From a virus: a stretch of DNA of 64,000 nucleotides. Positions 56,612 through 63,419 of this stretch are shown piece by piece (the stretch's first letter is position 1; every line of letters begins with the position of its first letter). Under the pieces are notes generated by a model that was given only the letters and a program-made list of their open reading frames with translations, was not told where the DNA came from and did not search any database. Location of the stretch: IMG/VR virus record IMGVR_UViG_3300030002_000011, positions 1 through 64,000 of that record, one strand, 5' to 3'. The position numbers were made by a program, and so were the translations under genes.

Positions 56612-56641
56612 TTGCCACTACGCCTCATGGTCGGATATACT
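56612..56641 (+). promoter_or_regulatory. sigma70-like promoter P3
   Basis: TTGCCA (56612-56617), 18-nt spacer, TATACT (56636-56641). It lies in the 226-nt gap between the HTH gene and the second sigma-like gene. Confidence 0.7.
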
Positions 56642-56682
56642 TCGTCTTGCAGCTGGAGGGTTCACGCCCTTCACCTCCTGCC

Positions 56683-56764
56683 TAAGTTGACCGCTTAGCG
56701 AGTGACGGGCTCCCATTAAGGAGTCCGTCACTTGGCGTTTTACGAGAAACAAGCGGTCAACTTA
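56683..56764. repeat. nested inverted repeats, leader of the second sigma gene
   Basis: Outer arms TAAGTTGACCGCTT (56683-56696) and AAGCGGTCAACTTA (56751-56764) are perfectly complementary. Inside, AGTGACGGGCTCC (56701-56713) pairs with GGAGTCCGTCACT (56720-56732), one G-T pair, 6-nt loop. Transcribed from P3, this could be an attenuator or a terminator-like switch; as DNA, a cruciform or two-site operator. Confidence 0.75.
56739..56750. promoter_or_regulatory. palindrome site in the P3 leader, 1 mismatch
   Basis: TTTACGAGAAAC between the inner hairpin and the right outer arm, about 100 nt after the P3 -10 box. Confidence 0.45.
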
Positions 56765-56788
56765 TCGGTCACCCCATGGAGGATTTCT

Positions 56789-57457
56789 GTGCCCAGTCTT
56801 ACCGTTTCCCCCCGCACCATCACGCAGGCCGGAAGGCCCTCATCGTCGAGGTATCCGGACTTCGTCCCAGCCAACTACACCGAGCTGTTCGACCACTACT
56901 ACCCTTACGTCCGGGGCATCGTCTTCAAGTCCGGCATCGACTCCCAGAGCTGTGCGGACGTGACCATGTCCATCCTTGAGAAGTTCTTCGCCCACGACGT
57001 GCTGGCCGACTTCAACCCCGAGTTCACCTCCACCCATGGTGGGGTCACCCGCAAGGCCATGTTCCGGACCTTCCTGTCCGGCTTCGTCAAGATCTACGTC
57101 CGGCACCACCGGGACCGCCAGATCATCACCAAGGCTCGCGAGGCCATCTCGCTCGACGCACCAGCCGGTGACGACAACACGTGGATGGACTACTACGGGG
57201 AGACCCACGTCGACACCTACGATCAGCTGATGATCGAGGATGCCGTCCTCACCGTGCAGGACCACCTTGCCACCCTCTCCGACCCCCGGGGCCGCTGCGA
57301 GATGCTGGACCTGTTCAACATGACCTTGGAGCACTCGGTCACCTACGGCAGCCCCAACGTTGAAATCCTGTCCCAGTACTTCGAGGTCTCCGAGACCACG
57401 ATCCGGAACCGGCTGAAGGCCCTGCGCGCCGAGATCCATGAGGTCTTCGAGTCATGA
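56789..57457 (+). CDS. second sigma-like factor (ECF-type)
   Basis: A 222-residue protein. GTG 56789 is chosen for the GGAGG six bases upstream; an earlier in-frame ATG at 56732 would lie in the hairpin. Residues 25-125 fit sigma region 2 (YTELFDHYYPYVRGIVFKSG, then MFRTFLSGFVKIYVRHHRDR). The C-terminus E-I-L-S-Q-Y-F-E-V-S-E-T-T-I-R-N-R-L-K is a sigma region 4 HTH. No region 3, as in ECF factors. It may direct transcription from the class-2 sites, or act as an accessory HTH regulator. Confidence 0.7.
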   Translation: MPSLTVSPRTITQAGRPSSSRYPDFVPANYTELFDHYYPYVRGIVFKSGIDSQSCADVTMSILEKFFAHDVLADFNPEFTSTHGGVTRKAMFRTFLSGFVKIYVRHHRDRQIITKAREAISLDAPAGDDNTWMDYYGETHVDTYDQLMIEDAVLTVQDHLATLSDPRGRCEMLDLFNMTLEHSVTYGSPNVEILSQYFEVSETTIRNRLKALRAEIHEVFES

Positions 57458-58230
57458 TCAAGATGCCCGTCACGGTGCTGGGCATGTTCGATGACCTGCC
57501 GCCGATCTCGCTCTTCGTCGGGCCTGCGTCGGTCGGCAAGTGGACCATCGCTGAAGCCCTCGGTCGCCACTTCTACAACTCCTTCGGCGTCATCCGGGTC
57601 CGGGCCCTCACCATGGACGCCGCCCGGGACCTCACCGTGCTGTCCAACTTCTCCTCCCCCCGGCTGGTCATCGCCCGGCTCACCCGGTCCACGGAGGCAG
57701 CCCAGAACGTGCTGCTGAAGACGCTGGAGGAGTGCTCGACCACGGCCACCAAGTTCATCCTGATCGACACTGAGCTGCCCCCTGAGACGATCACCTCGCG
57801 GTGCACCGTCTACCGCTTCCCGCTGCTCACCGACGCGGCTGTGGAGGAGATCCTGCTGAACCGGAACTTCAGCGCGGTCGAGGCCAAGAGGCTGGCACTG
57901 GCTGCCGGGGGGCAGATGCGCAACGCCCTCAATCGAGGCGATACGGTCGACACCAAGCAGGTCGTGCTGTCGGCCCTGCGTGCGATCACCGAGAGGGACC
58001 CCGACACTCTGGACGACCTCGCCGTGAAGTGGAGCGACGAGCACTCCGAACTCATGGTGACGCTATGCACCGAGGCCATCTCCGGGCGCTACCGGATCTT
58101 CAACTCTGAGGAGATCGAGGGCATCGGCAGGAAGCTGCCCCTGCGGATCCTGATCGCGCTAGGCCCCGGGATACGTCCGAGGCTGGTCGTACGCTCCAGC
58201 TTGATGGGCGTGCTGAGGAGCGAGTGGTGA
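57454..58230 (+). CDS. holB-like: clamp-loader delta-prime-like subunit
   Basis: A 258-residue AAA+ protein starting at ATG 57454, overlapping the previous stop. Walker A is G-P-A-S-V-G-K-W-T (Trp after Lys, so ATP use is doubtful, as in delta-prime). L-L-K-T-L-E-E-C and F-I-L-I-D-T-E are the Walker-B/sensor 1 region, and I-T-S-R-C-T-V-Y-R-F carries the intact S-R-C arginine-finger motif missing in the phage DnaX. Thus it can supply the finger to DnaX's ATP site. The C-terminal third is shorter than in host delta-prime. Confidence 0.8.
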   Translation: MIKMPVTVLGMFDDLPPISLFVGPASVGKWTIAEALGRHFYNSFGVIRVRALTMDAARDLTVLSNFSSPRLVIARLTRSTEAAQNVLLKTLEECSTTATKFILIDTELPPETITSRCTVYRFPLLTDAAVEEILLNRNFSAVEAKRLALAAGGQMRNALNRGDTVDTKQVVLSALRAITERDPDTLDDLAVKWSDEHSELMVTLCTEAISGRYRIFNSEEIEGIGRKLPLRILIALGPGIRPRLVVRSSLMGVLRSEW

Positions 58231-58514
58231 GCGAAGAGCTGTGCGAGAAGACCGACATGCCGAAGTATTCGTGCGCCCACTGTCAGGGCATCAAGGAGGA
58301 ACCCGTGGCTGTTTTCGGAAACGCTGATGTGCAGGAGTTCGAGCTGATCGGACGCCGCTTTCAGGCTGTCTACGGCGGGGTGTGCACGATCAACTTCGAC
58401 CACATCGTCAAGCGGCAGGACTGGGTCTCCAAGGTCCAGTTCTCCGACAACCCGATGCTGCCGGTGAGCGGTGTGGCCTGCGCCCAGTGCGTCCGGGTCC
58501 TGCCGCACGCCTGA
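58227..58514 (+). CDS. small protein with two CxxC motifs
   Basis: A 95-residue protein starting at GTG 58227, overlapping the delta-prime stop. C-A-H-C near residue 16 and C-A-Q-C near 86 could together bind one zinc. Between them is a beta-rich middle (EEPVAVFGNADVQEFELIG). It is encoded between two clamp-loader genes and may be an accessory. No family recognised. Confidence 0.55.
   Translation: MSEELCEKTDMPKYSCAHCQGIKEEPVAVFGNADVQEFELIGRRFQAVYGGVCTINFDHIVKRQDWVSKVQFSDNPMLPVSGVACAQCVRVLPHA
58311..58322. promoter_or_regulatory. dispersed palindrome site, 1 mismatch
   Basis: GTTTTCGGAAAC in the CxxC gene, read as V-F-G-N. Confidence 0.5.
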
Positions 58515-58981
58515 TGAGACCTACACAGGAAATCCGGCGCTTCTTCGCCAAGACCCTTGATGAAGACCGGGGGTACATCACTCCCTGCGTGATCTGGACC
58601 GGCAGGAAGGTGAATGGGTACGGGGTGTTCGATCTCCAGCGCGATGACAACTCCGGCCCGCGTGCTGTGAAGGCCCACCGGTACTCCTACGGACTGCTTC
58701 ACGGAGAGCAGCACATCCGCAGCGCCGTGGTGGGTCGCGAGGACGAGATTGACCACCTCTGCTTGCAGCGGGACTGCGTCAGGGAAGGTCATCTTGAACT
58801 CGTGACCCTGAAGGTCAACCGCCAGCGGATGCACGACGTCCACCGGACAGAGATGTGCAAGAGAGGTCTCCACCTTCGCGCTGAGTTCGAGCGGATCAAG
58901 TCGACCGGCGCTCCGTACTGCTTGGGGTGTCAGAGGATCAACGATGCTAAGCGTCGTCCTCGTAAGAAGAGGGAGGTCTGA
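58514..58981 (+). CDS. HNH homing endonuclease inserted between clamp-loader genes
   Basis: A 155-residue protein starting at ATG 58514, one base into the CxxC gene's stop. The core A-H-R-Y-S-Y-G-L-L-H-G-E, D-E-I-D-H-L-C, C-V-R-E-G-H-L-E-L-V-T-L-K-V-N is the HNH pattern; a C-terminal C-K-R-G-H/L...C-L-G-C set may hold zinc. Codon use is less GC-biased than in the clamp-loader genes. Its 3' end overlaps the start of the delta-like gene, whose native start may have been displaced. Confidence 0.85.
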   Translation: MRPTQEIRRFFAKTLDEDRGYITPCVIWTGRKVNGYGVFDLQRDDNSGPRAVKAHRYSYGLLHGEQHIRSAVVGREDEIDHLCLQRDCVREGHLELVTLKVNRQRMHDVHRTEMCKRGLHLRAEFERIKSTGAPYCLGCQRINDAKRRPRKKREV

Positions 58982-59978
58982 CATCGCCACCTTCAGTGGC
59001 TGGCTGACCGGGACCAAGAAGACCCCTGAGCCCCGGCAGATCACGTGGGTGTGCGGGCCGGAGGTCGTGCTTGTGGAGGAGGTCGTCCGGAGCGTCTCGG
59101 AGTTCCTCGCCCCCGAGCCGTGGAACCGGGTCAGCCTCGTGGCCGGAGATGATTCTGAGCGGGACATCTGGGCCGCGCTGGACCAGCACCCGATGGACAC
59201 CTCACCCCGGCTGGTGATCGTCCGGCACGTCGAGAAGATCCATGAGTGGGACCGCTTCGTGCAGTGGGTCAAGGACCGCTCGCGCAACCCCCGGACCTAC
59301 GTGGTCATGGTCTCCTCCGAGGCGGCTGTTCCGAAGACCGAGCCCACCCCGGAGGAGCGCAGACACGGTACCCGCCCGGAGCCCCTCCCGCACATAGCCT
59401 GTATCGGATCCAAGGGCCACGTGGTGGAGTGCAAGCCGTTCACCTCGGCCACCGCGCTGCGCTCCGTGGAGTGGGTCCAGTCGAAGGCCCCCATGCGGGA
59501 CGGCATCGCCCGGCACCTGCTCACCCGCTCGAACTGGAACCTGCGGCTGGTCCGCGACATCTGCCTGAAGCTCGCCGTGTTCCCCGGTGAGATCACCATC
59601 TCAGTGGTCAACACCCTGCTGGCCGAGCAGCCCCGGGACAGCTTCACCGACGCCCTGCTGGCGCTGGACCGCAAGACCGCACTGCTCGCCGCCGAGTCGA
59701 TCCCTCGCGAGGAGGTCGGGCGCATCATCGGCCTGCTGGACGCGAAGCTCGACAAGGCTGGGATGATCCATGACATGCAGGTGGACCACAAGTCACCCGG
59801 CGACATGGCCAAGGCTCTGGGTCCGCAGGCGTTCCTGCTCACCGAGCTGATGAACGTCTCCAAGCACTACAACGCCAAGCGCAGGCTCGCGATCCGCAGG
59901 ACGCTGGCCGTGGTCGACGAGGCCTACCGCTCCGGGCAGACAACGGGTCTGCTCGAAGTTGTCGTGGCGTTCTGGTGA
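58944..59978 (+). CDS. holA-like: clamp-loader delta-like subunit
   Basis: A 344-residue frame from ATG 58944, whose first ~13 residues are encoded over the HNH gene. Recognisable sequence begins at F-S-G-W. Features of HolA: I-T-W-V-C-G-P-E, V-L-V-E-E-V-V as the N-terminal clamp-contact region, R-L-V-I-V-R-H-V-E-K then P-R-T-Y-V-V-M-V-S-S, no Walker A, and a helical C-terminal collar domain. It would open the phage clamp. A GAGGGAGG at 58969-58976 suggests an older start just downstream, now without a normal start codon. Confidence 0.75.
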   Translation: MLSVVLVRRGRSDIATFSGWLTGTKKTPEPRQITWVCGPEVVLVEEVVRSVSEFLAPEPWNRVSLVAGDDSERDIWAALDQHPMDTSPRLVIVRHVEKIHEWDRFVQWVKDRSRNPRTYVVMVSSEAAVPKTEPTPEERRHGTRPEPLPHIACIGSKGHVVECKPFTSATALRSVEWVQSKAPMRDGIARHLLTRSNWNLRLVRDICLKLAVFPGEITISVVNTLLAEQPRDSFTDALLALDRKTALLAAESIPREEVGRIIGLLDAKLDKAGMIHDMQVDHKSPGDMAKALGPQAFLLTELMNVSKHYNAKRRLAIRRTLAVVDEAYRSGQTTGLLEVVVAFW

Positions 59979-59988
59979 GGCGTACCAG
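59959..59988 (+). promoter_or_regulatory. class-2 phage promoter candidate F
   Basis: TTGTCG (59959-59964), 18-nt spacer, TACCAG (59983-59988), overlapping the delta-like stop; CGTACCAGTAAGTG is shared exactly with site D. Confidence 0.65.
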
Positions 59989-60023
59989 TAAGTGGAGCAC
60001 CCCGCAGATCAAGGAGAACTGAC

Positions 60024-60215
60024 ATGGACTGGGCAACGTACTGGATCCTGCTGGCGCAGGCAGGCATCGCTCTCGTAGCGCTGGCCGTGCCGCTGTCGTT
60101 CGCCATCGCGGTGGCAGGAGCAGGTGTCAAGGCAGCCATGAAGAGTGCGGGCTCAGCTGAGGTCCCGCAGGCTCCCCTGACCCAGAACACCTACACCTTC
60201 CCGCCGACCAAGTGA
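60024..60215 (+). CDS. small membrane protein before the polymerase
   Basis: A 63-residue protein with AAGGAG before ATG 60024. Residues 5-33 form one membrane segment (YWILLAQAGIALVALAVPLS); the rest is Pro/Thr-rich and ends Y-T-F-P-P-T-K. Its end overlaps the polymerase start by 4 nt, so the two are translationally coupled. With the 55212 peptide it is the second tiny membrane protein beside replication genes. Confidence 0.6.
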   Translation: MDWATYWILLAQAGIALVALAVPLSFAIAVAGAGVKAAMKSAGSAEVPQAPLTQNTYTFPPTK

Positions 60216-62821
60216 CCACTCGCAACTACGGAGCCCTCCGGGAGGCCTACGGGTCCAAGGGTGCGGTCTCCTTCATCGACCGGATCACAGCCAGCGGTAA
60301 GCCCTTCGACTTCGACATCGAGGCGGGCTACACCGGGGACGACAAGAAGGGTGTCTCCCTCCAGCAGTACCACCCCGACTACCTCGTGGTCGGCATCTCC
60401 TTCACGGTCTCCACCGAGTGGGCCCGCTACATCCCCTTCGCCCACGACAGCGGCGGCAACATCGACGACATCGTCCCGGTGGCCCGCGCCTTGTGGCGGC
60501 TGCTCAGCTCCGGGCAGGGGATCGCCCACAACGCAGCCTACGAACTCAAGGGCATGTCCCGGTGGTTTCGTGAAACGTTGTGGAACGACGACGAGCTGGG
60601 CGAAGAGATCCGACGCACCAAGGGCATGTTCCCGATCCTCGCTGACACGATGCTGCTGGTCTGGCTCGCCGCCTGCTACGACCCGCTCCGCGTCGGCAAG
60701 GACCTGAAGTCGGTGGCCAAGGCCGCGTTCGGCATGGAGATGACCCACTTCGACGACCTCTTCCCCACCACTGACACCGACCTCGGCCCGGCCATGAAGC
60801 GGGGTGGCAAGCCGTACATCCGGTTCAACACCCGCAACTCCTACAGCCCCGTGATCGTGGGCTACGCCTGTGAGGACTCCGTCGCCTCCTTCATGGTCTG
60901 GGAGAAGCACTACGAGGCCCTCAAGGACACGTTCATCTTCAAGACCGAGATGGCCCTGCTCCCGGGACTGGTGGAGATGGAGGCCGGGGTCATCGATCCG
61001 GAGACCGGGGTCGCCTCCGGCAACATGTTCTTCCACTGGCCCAACGTCCGCAAGAAGTCCGAGGAGGCCCTGCGCTTCGCCACCCTCATGGGTGAGGAGA
61101 TTCAGGACCAGCTGGGCAAGCGGCTGAACAAGACCATCAACATCAACCTGAACTCGGTCCCGCAGCTGGCCAAGGTCCTGTTCGACGAGAAGCCCGACGG
61201 CCTCGGCCTGCCAGTGAAGGTGCGCTCGGAGAAGACCGGGGCACCCAGCACCAGCGACGACGCCCTGAAGGTGATTGCCAAGTCCGACCCGATCATCAAG
61301 ATGATCCTTGAGTACCGGCAGGTGGTGAAGCTCAACGGGTCCTACCTGACCAAGTTCATCAACGAGCTGGGCTACTCCGGCACCGGCTACGTCTTCCCCA
61401 ACCACAACCAGTTCGGTGCCCTCACCGGGCGGCTCTCGGTGGATCAGGTCAGCTACCAGCAGTGGCCCAAGCCGTACCACTTCCAGCTGCTGTCCGGGCT
61501 CACCTTCGACCTCAACTTCCGGGACCTGTTCATCTCCCCGGACCACTTCCGGATCGTCGGCTTCGACTACGCCAACGTGGAGATGCGGATCGCCGGGGCC
61601 CTGTCCGGTGAGCGCAAGATCATCGACGCCTTCAACAACGGGCTCGACCTCCACAAGTCCACCGCCTCGGCCACCTTCAAGGTCAGCCTCGAAGATGTCA
61701 CCAAGAAGCAGCGGCAGTCGGCCAAGACCCTGAACTTCGCCACCCTCTTCGGGTCCGGTGCAGGGAACATCGCCGAGATGCTGACCAGCCCCTCCGACCC
61801 GGTGACCAAGGAGGACGCCGAGCAGATGCTGGAGGACTACTTCGCTGGGTACCCAGCGCTGGCCGATTGGATCGCCAGCCAGAAGGCGCACGGTCGTGAG
61901 TCCAAGGAGGTCCGCACCCACTTCGGTCGGCTCTACACCATCTGGGAGCACTACCAGCCCAAGGAGTGGATCAAGGCCAAGGGTGACCGGATGTCGGTCA
62001 ACGCACCGATTCAGGGCACCGCCGCCGACATCCTCAAGATCGCCATGGTCCGTGCCAAGAAGGCCATCAAGGAGGCCGGGCTGGAGGACCTCGTCCGGAT
62101 GACCCTGACCGTCCACGACGCGCTGGAGTTCCTCGTCCACGAGTCCGTCTCCACCCAGCAGGTCATCGACCTGATCGAGCCCTGCGTCAACTTCCCGGTG
62201 CCCGGCTTCCCGCTGGAGATCCGGGCGGACTGGCACGAGGGCTACCAGTGGGGTGCCCAGACCGAGGTCCGGCTCGACGAGAACAAGCAGATCAAGAGCT
62301 TCGACATCGAGGTGGAGCTGCCGTGGCTGAAGGAGTCCCACTACTGGGAGGGCTCCACGCTGCACGAGGTGCTGGACCAGTACTACGCGTGGGAGGCAGG
62401 CTTCTTCGGCTTCTCCGCCCCGTACTACGCCACCCGCAACCCAGACTTCTCCCTGCCCGAACCCGCAGATGCCTCCCAGCAGCCCGACGTTGCCGCTGTG
62501 GAGCCTGAGGAGGAGGACCCGGGGTGGTTCCACAGCGCGGAGCACAACGCCGCACTGCTGCCCCCCAAGACCGCCACGGTGACCATCTCCGAGATGCCCG
62601 ACGAGGAGCAGTGGCTGAAGTTCACCACCTACCTCGACTTCCGGCAGGGTGTGGACACGGTCAAGGTCGAGACCCCGGAGGGTGTCGTCACGCTCGACGG
62701 CACGTTCCGGATCTCCCCGGACGATCAGCCAGCCATCAGCCTCATCCTCGGAGGGGCCGGTCTGGTGATCGCTGACGACGTGGCCGACGCCGACGACGTG
62801 ATGGCAGGGATGCTGGTATGA
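60212..62821 (+). CDS. polA-like: family A (Pol I-type) DNA polymerase with extra C-terminal domain
   Basis: An 869-residue protein starting at GTG 60212. The proofreading domain shows ExoI D35-I-E37, ExoII H-N-A-A-Y-E (E where Pol I has D) and ExoIII Y-A-C-E-D. Polymerase motif A is F-D-Y-A-N-V-E-M-R (~450), motif B KQRQSAKTLNFATLFGSG (~500), motif C T-V-H-D-A-L-E-F (~633), with Ala replacing the usual Glu of V-H-D-E. After residue 650 comes a ~220-residue extension; 788-852 resembles the C-terminal domain of PolIII alpha. It is the replicative polymerase, probably clamp-dependent. Confidence 0.9.
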   Translation: MTTRNYGALREAYGSKGAVSFIDRITASGKPFDFDIEAGYTGDDKKGVSLQQYHPDYLVVGISFTVSTEWARYIPFAHDSGGNIDDIVPVARALWRLLSSGQGIAHNAAYELKGMSRWFRETLWNDDELGEEIRRTKGMFPILADTMLLVWLAACYDPLRVGKDLKSVAKAAFGMEMTHFDDLFPTTDTDLGPAMKRGGKPYIRFNTRNSYSPVIVGYACEDSVASFMVWEKHYEALKDTFIFKTEMALLPGLVEMEAGVIDPETGVASGNMFFHWPNVRKKSEEALRFATLMGEEIQDQLGKRLNKTININLNSVPQLAKVLFDEKPDGLGLPVKVRSEKTGAPSTSDDALKVIAKSDPIIKMILEYRQVVKLNGSYLTKFINELGYSGTGYVFPNHNQFGALTGRLSVDQVSYQQWPKPYHFQLLSGLTFDLNFRDLFISPDHFRIVGFDYANVEMRIAGALSGERKIIDAFNNGLDLHKSTASATFKVSLEDVTKKQRQSAKTLNFATLFGSGAGNIAEMLTSPSDPVTKEDAEQMLEDYFAGYPALADWIASQKAHGRESKEVRTHFGRLYTIWEHYQPKEWIKAKGDRMSVNAPIQGTAADILKIAMVRAKKAIKEAGLEDLVRMTLTVHDALEFLVHESVSTQQVIDLIEPCVNFPVPGFPLEIRADWHEGYQWGAQTEVRLDENKQIKSFDIEVELPWLKESHYWEGSTLHEVLDQYYAWEAGFFGFSAPYYATRNPDFSLPEPADASQQPDVAAVEPEEEDPGWFHSAEHNAALLPPKTATVTISEMPDEEQWLKFTTYLDFRQGVDTVKVETPEGVVTLDGTFRISPDDQPAISLILGGAGLVIADDVADADDVMAGMLV
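60565..60576. promoter_or_regulatory. dispersed palindrome site, exact core, fully symmetric
   Basis: GTTTCGTGAAAC in the polymerase gene; codons TGG TTT CGT GAA ACG. Confidence 0.7.
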
Positions 62822-63324
62822 GCAACGAGTCCGACTTCGAGGCCCAGATCATGGCGTGGGTCACTGAGACGCTGGAGCTTCGCCACGGTGAGGCAGGGGA
62901 CCCCAAGGGCAGGCTGCGCGGTGCTGAGCAGGAGAGCATCGCGGAGATGACCGACCTGCTGCTGCGGGTCAGGGCACGCGCCGACCGGGTCGACGAGCTG
63001 CTGAGCAAGGTCACCCTCGCTCGGGGCCGGGCACGTAGGGCCAAGGAGGAGGCAGCCTTCACCGCTGACCGAGCCCTGATGCAGGCCACCCAGATCCGGG
63101 GGGCGAAGAGGACCGAGTTCTCCTCCGCCGCCGAGCGGGCAGCCGACGCCAAGCTGGATTCGTTTGAGGAAAGAAGGGTGGCTTATCTTAGGGACAGATT
63201 GGTATCGGTTACCAATGATGCCCACGAAGTGATTTCACAGGTTCACTGGCAGCTGGACGCCATCCGCAAGGACCTGCGCGCCTCGCTCCACGCCCTCCAG
63301 TTCGAGTCCTCGCTGGAACGGTGA
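62818..63324 (+). CDS. coiled-coil protein of unknown function
   Basis: A 168-residue protein starting at ATG 62818 in an ATGA overlap with the polymerase stop. It is almost entirely helical with heptads from about residue 38 to 150 (IAEMTDLLLRVRARADRV, then a basic stretch RGRARRAKEEAAF, A-T-Q-I-R-G-A-K-R-T-E-F). Proteins of this type follow polymerase genes in several actinophages, but I know no function. DNA or RNA binding through the basic helix is possible. Confidence 0.6.
   Translation: MSNESDFEAQIMAWVTETLELRHGEAGDPKGRLRGAEQESIAEMTDLLLRVRARADRVDELLSKVTLARGRARRAKEEAAFTADRALMQATQIRGAKRTEFSSAAERAADAKLDSFEERRVAYLRDRLVSVTNDAHEVISQVHWQLDAIRKDLRASLHALQFESSLER
63162..63173. promoter_or_regulatory. 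dispersed palindrome site, 1 mismatch
   Basis: GTTTGAGGAAAG in the coiled-coil gene; codons TCG TTT GAG GAA AGA. Confidence 0.45.
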
Positions 63325-63331
63325 CGTCATT

Positions 63332-63361
63332 CTGCGGATTGTCAGTGCTGATCCGTACCAT
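63332..63361 (+). promoter_or_regulatory. class-2 phage promoter candidate G
   Basis: CTGCGG (63332-63337), 18-nt spacer, TACCAT (63356-63361), in the 95-nt gap before the last gene. A degenerate palindrome, CTCCCGGGAAAC (63395-63406, two mismatches), lies in the leader. Confidence 0.55.
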
Positions 63362-63419
63362 TAGTTAGAAGCCAACGAGTCCGGAACTATCCGGCTCCCG
63401 GGAAACAAGAAAGAGACAG

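Noticed and set aside
60565-60576. Palindromes as ParB/parS sites
   Set aside because: parS half-sites GTTTC/GAAAC are similar, but the consensus has four bases (ACGT) between them; here the spacing is two and no ParA/ParB gene is seen.
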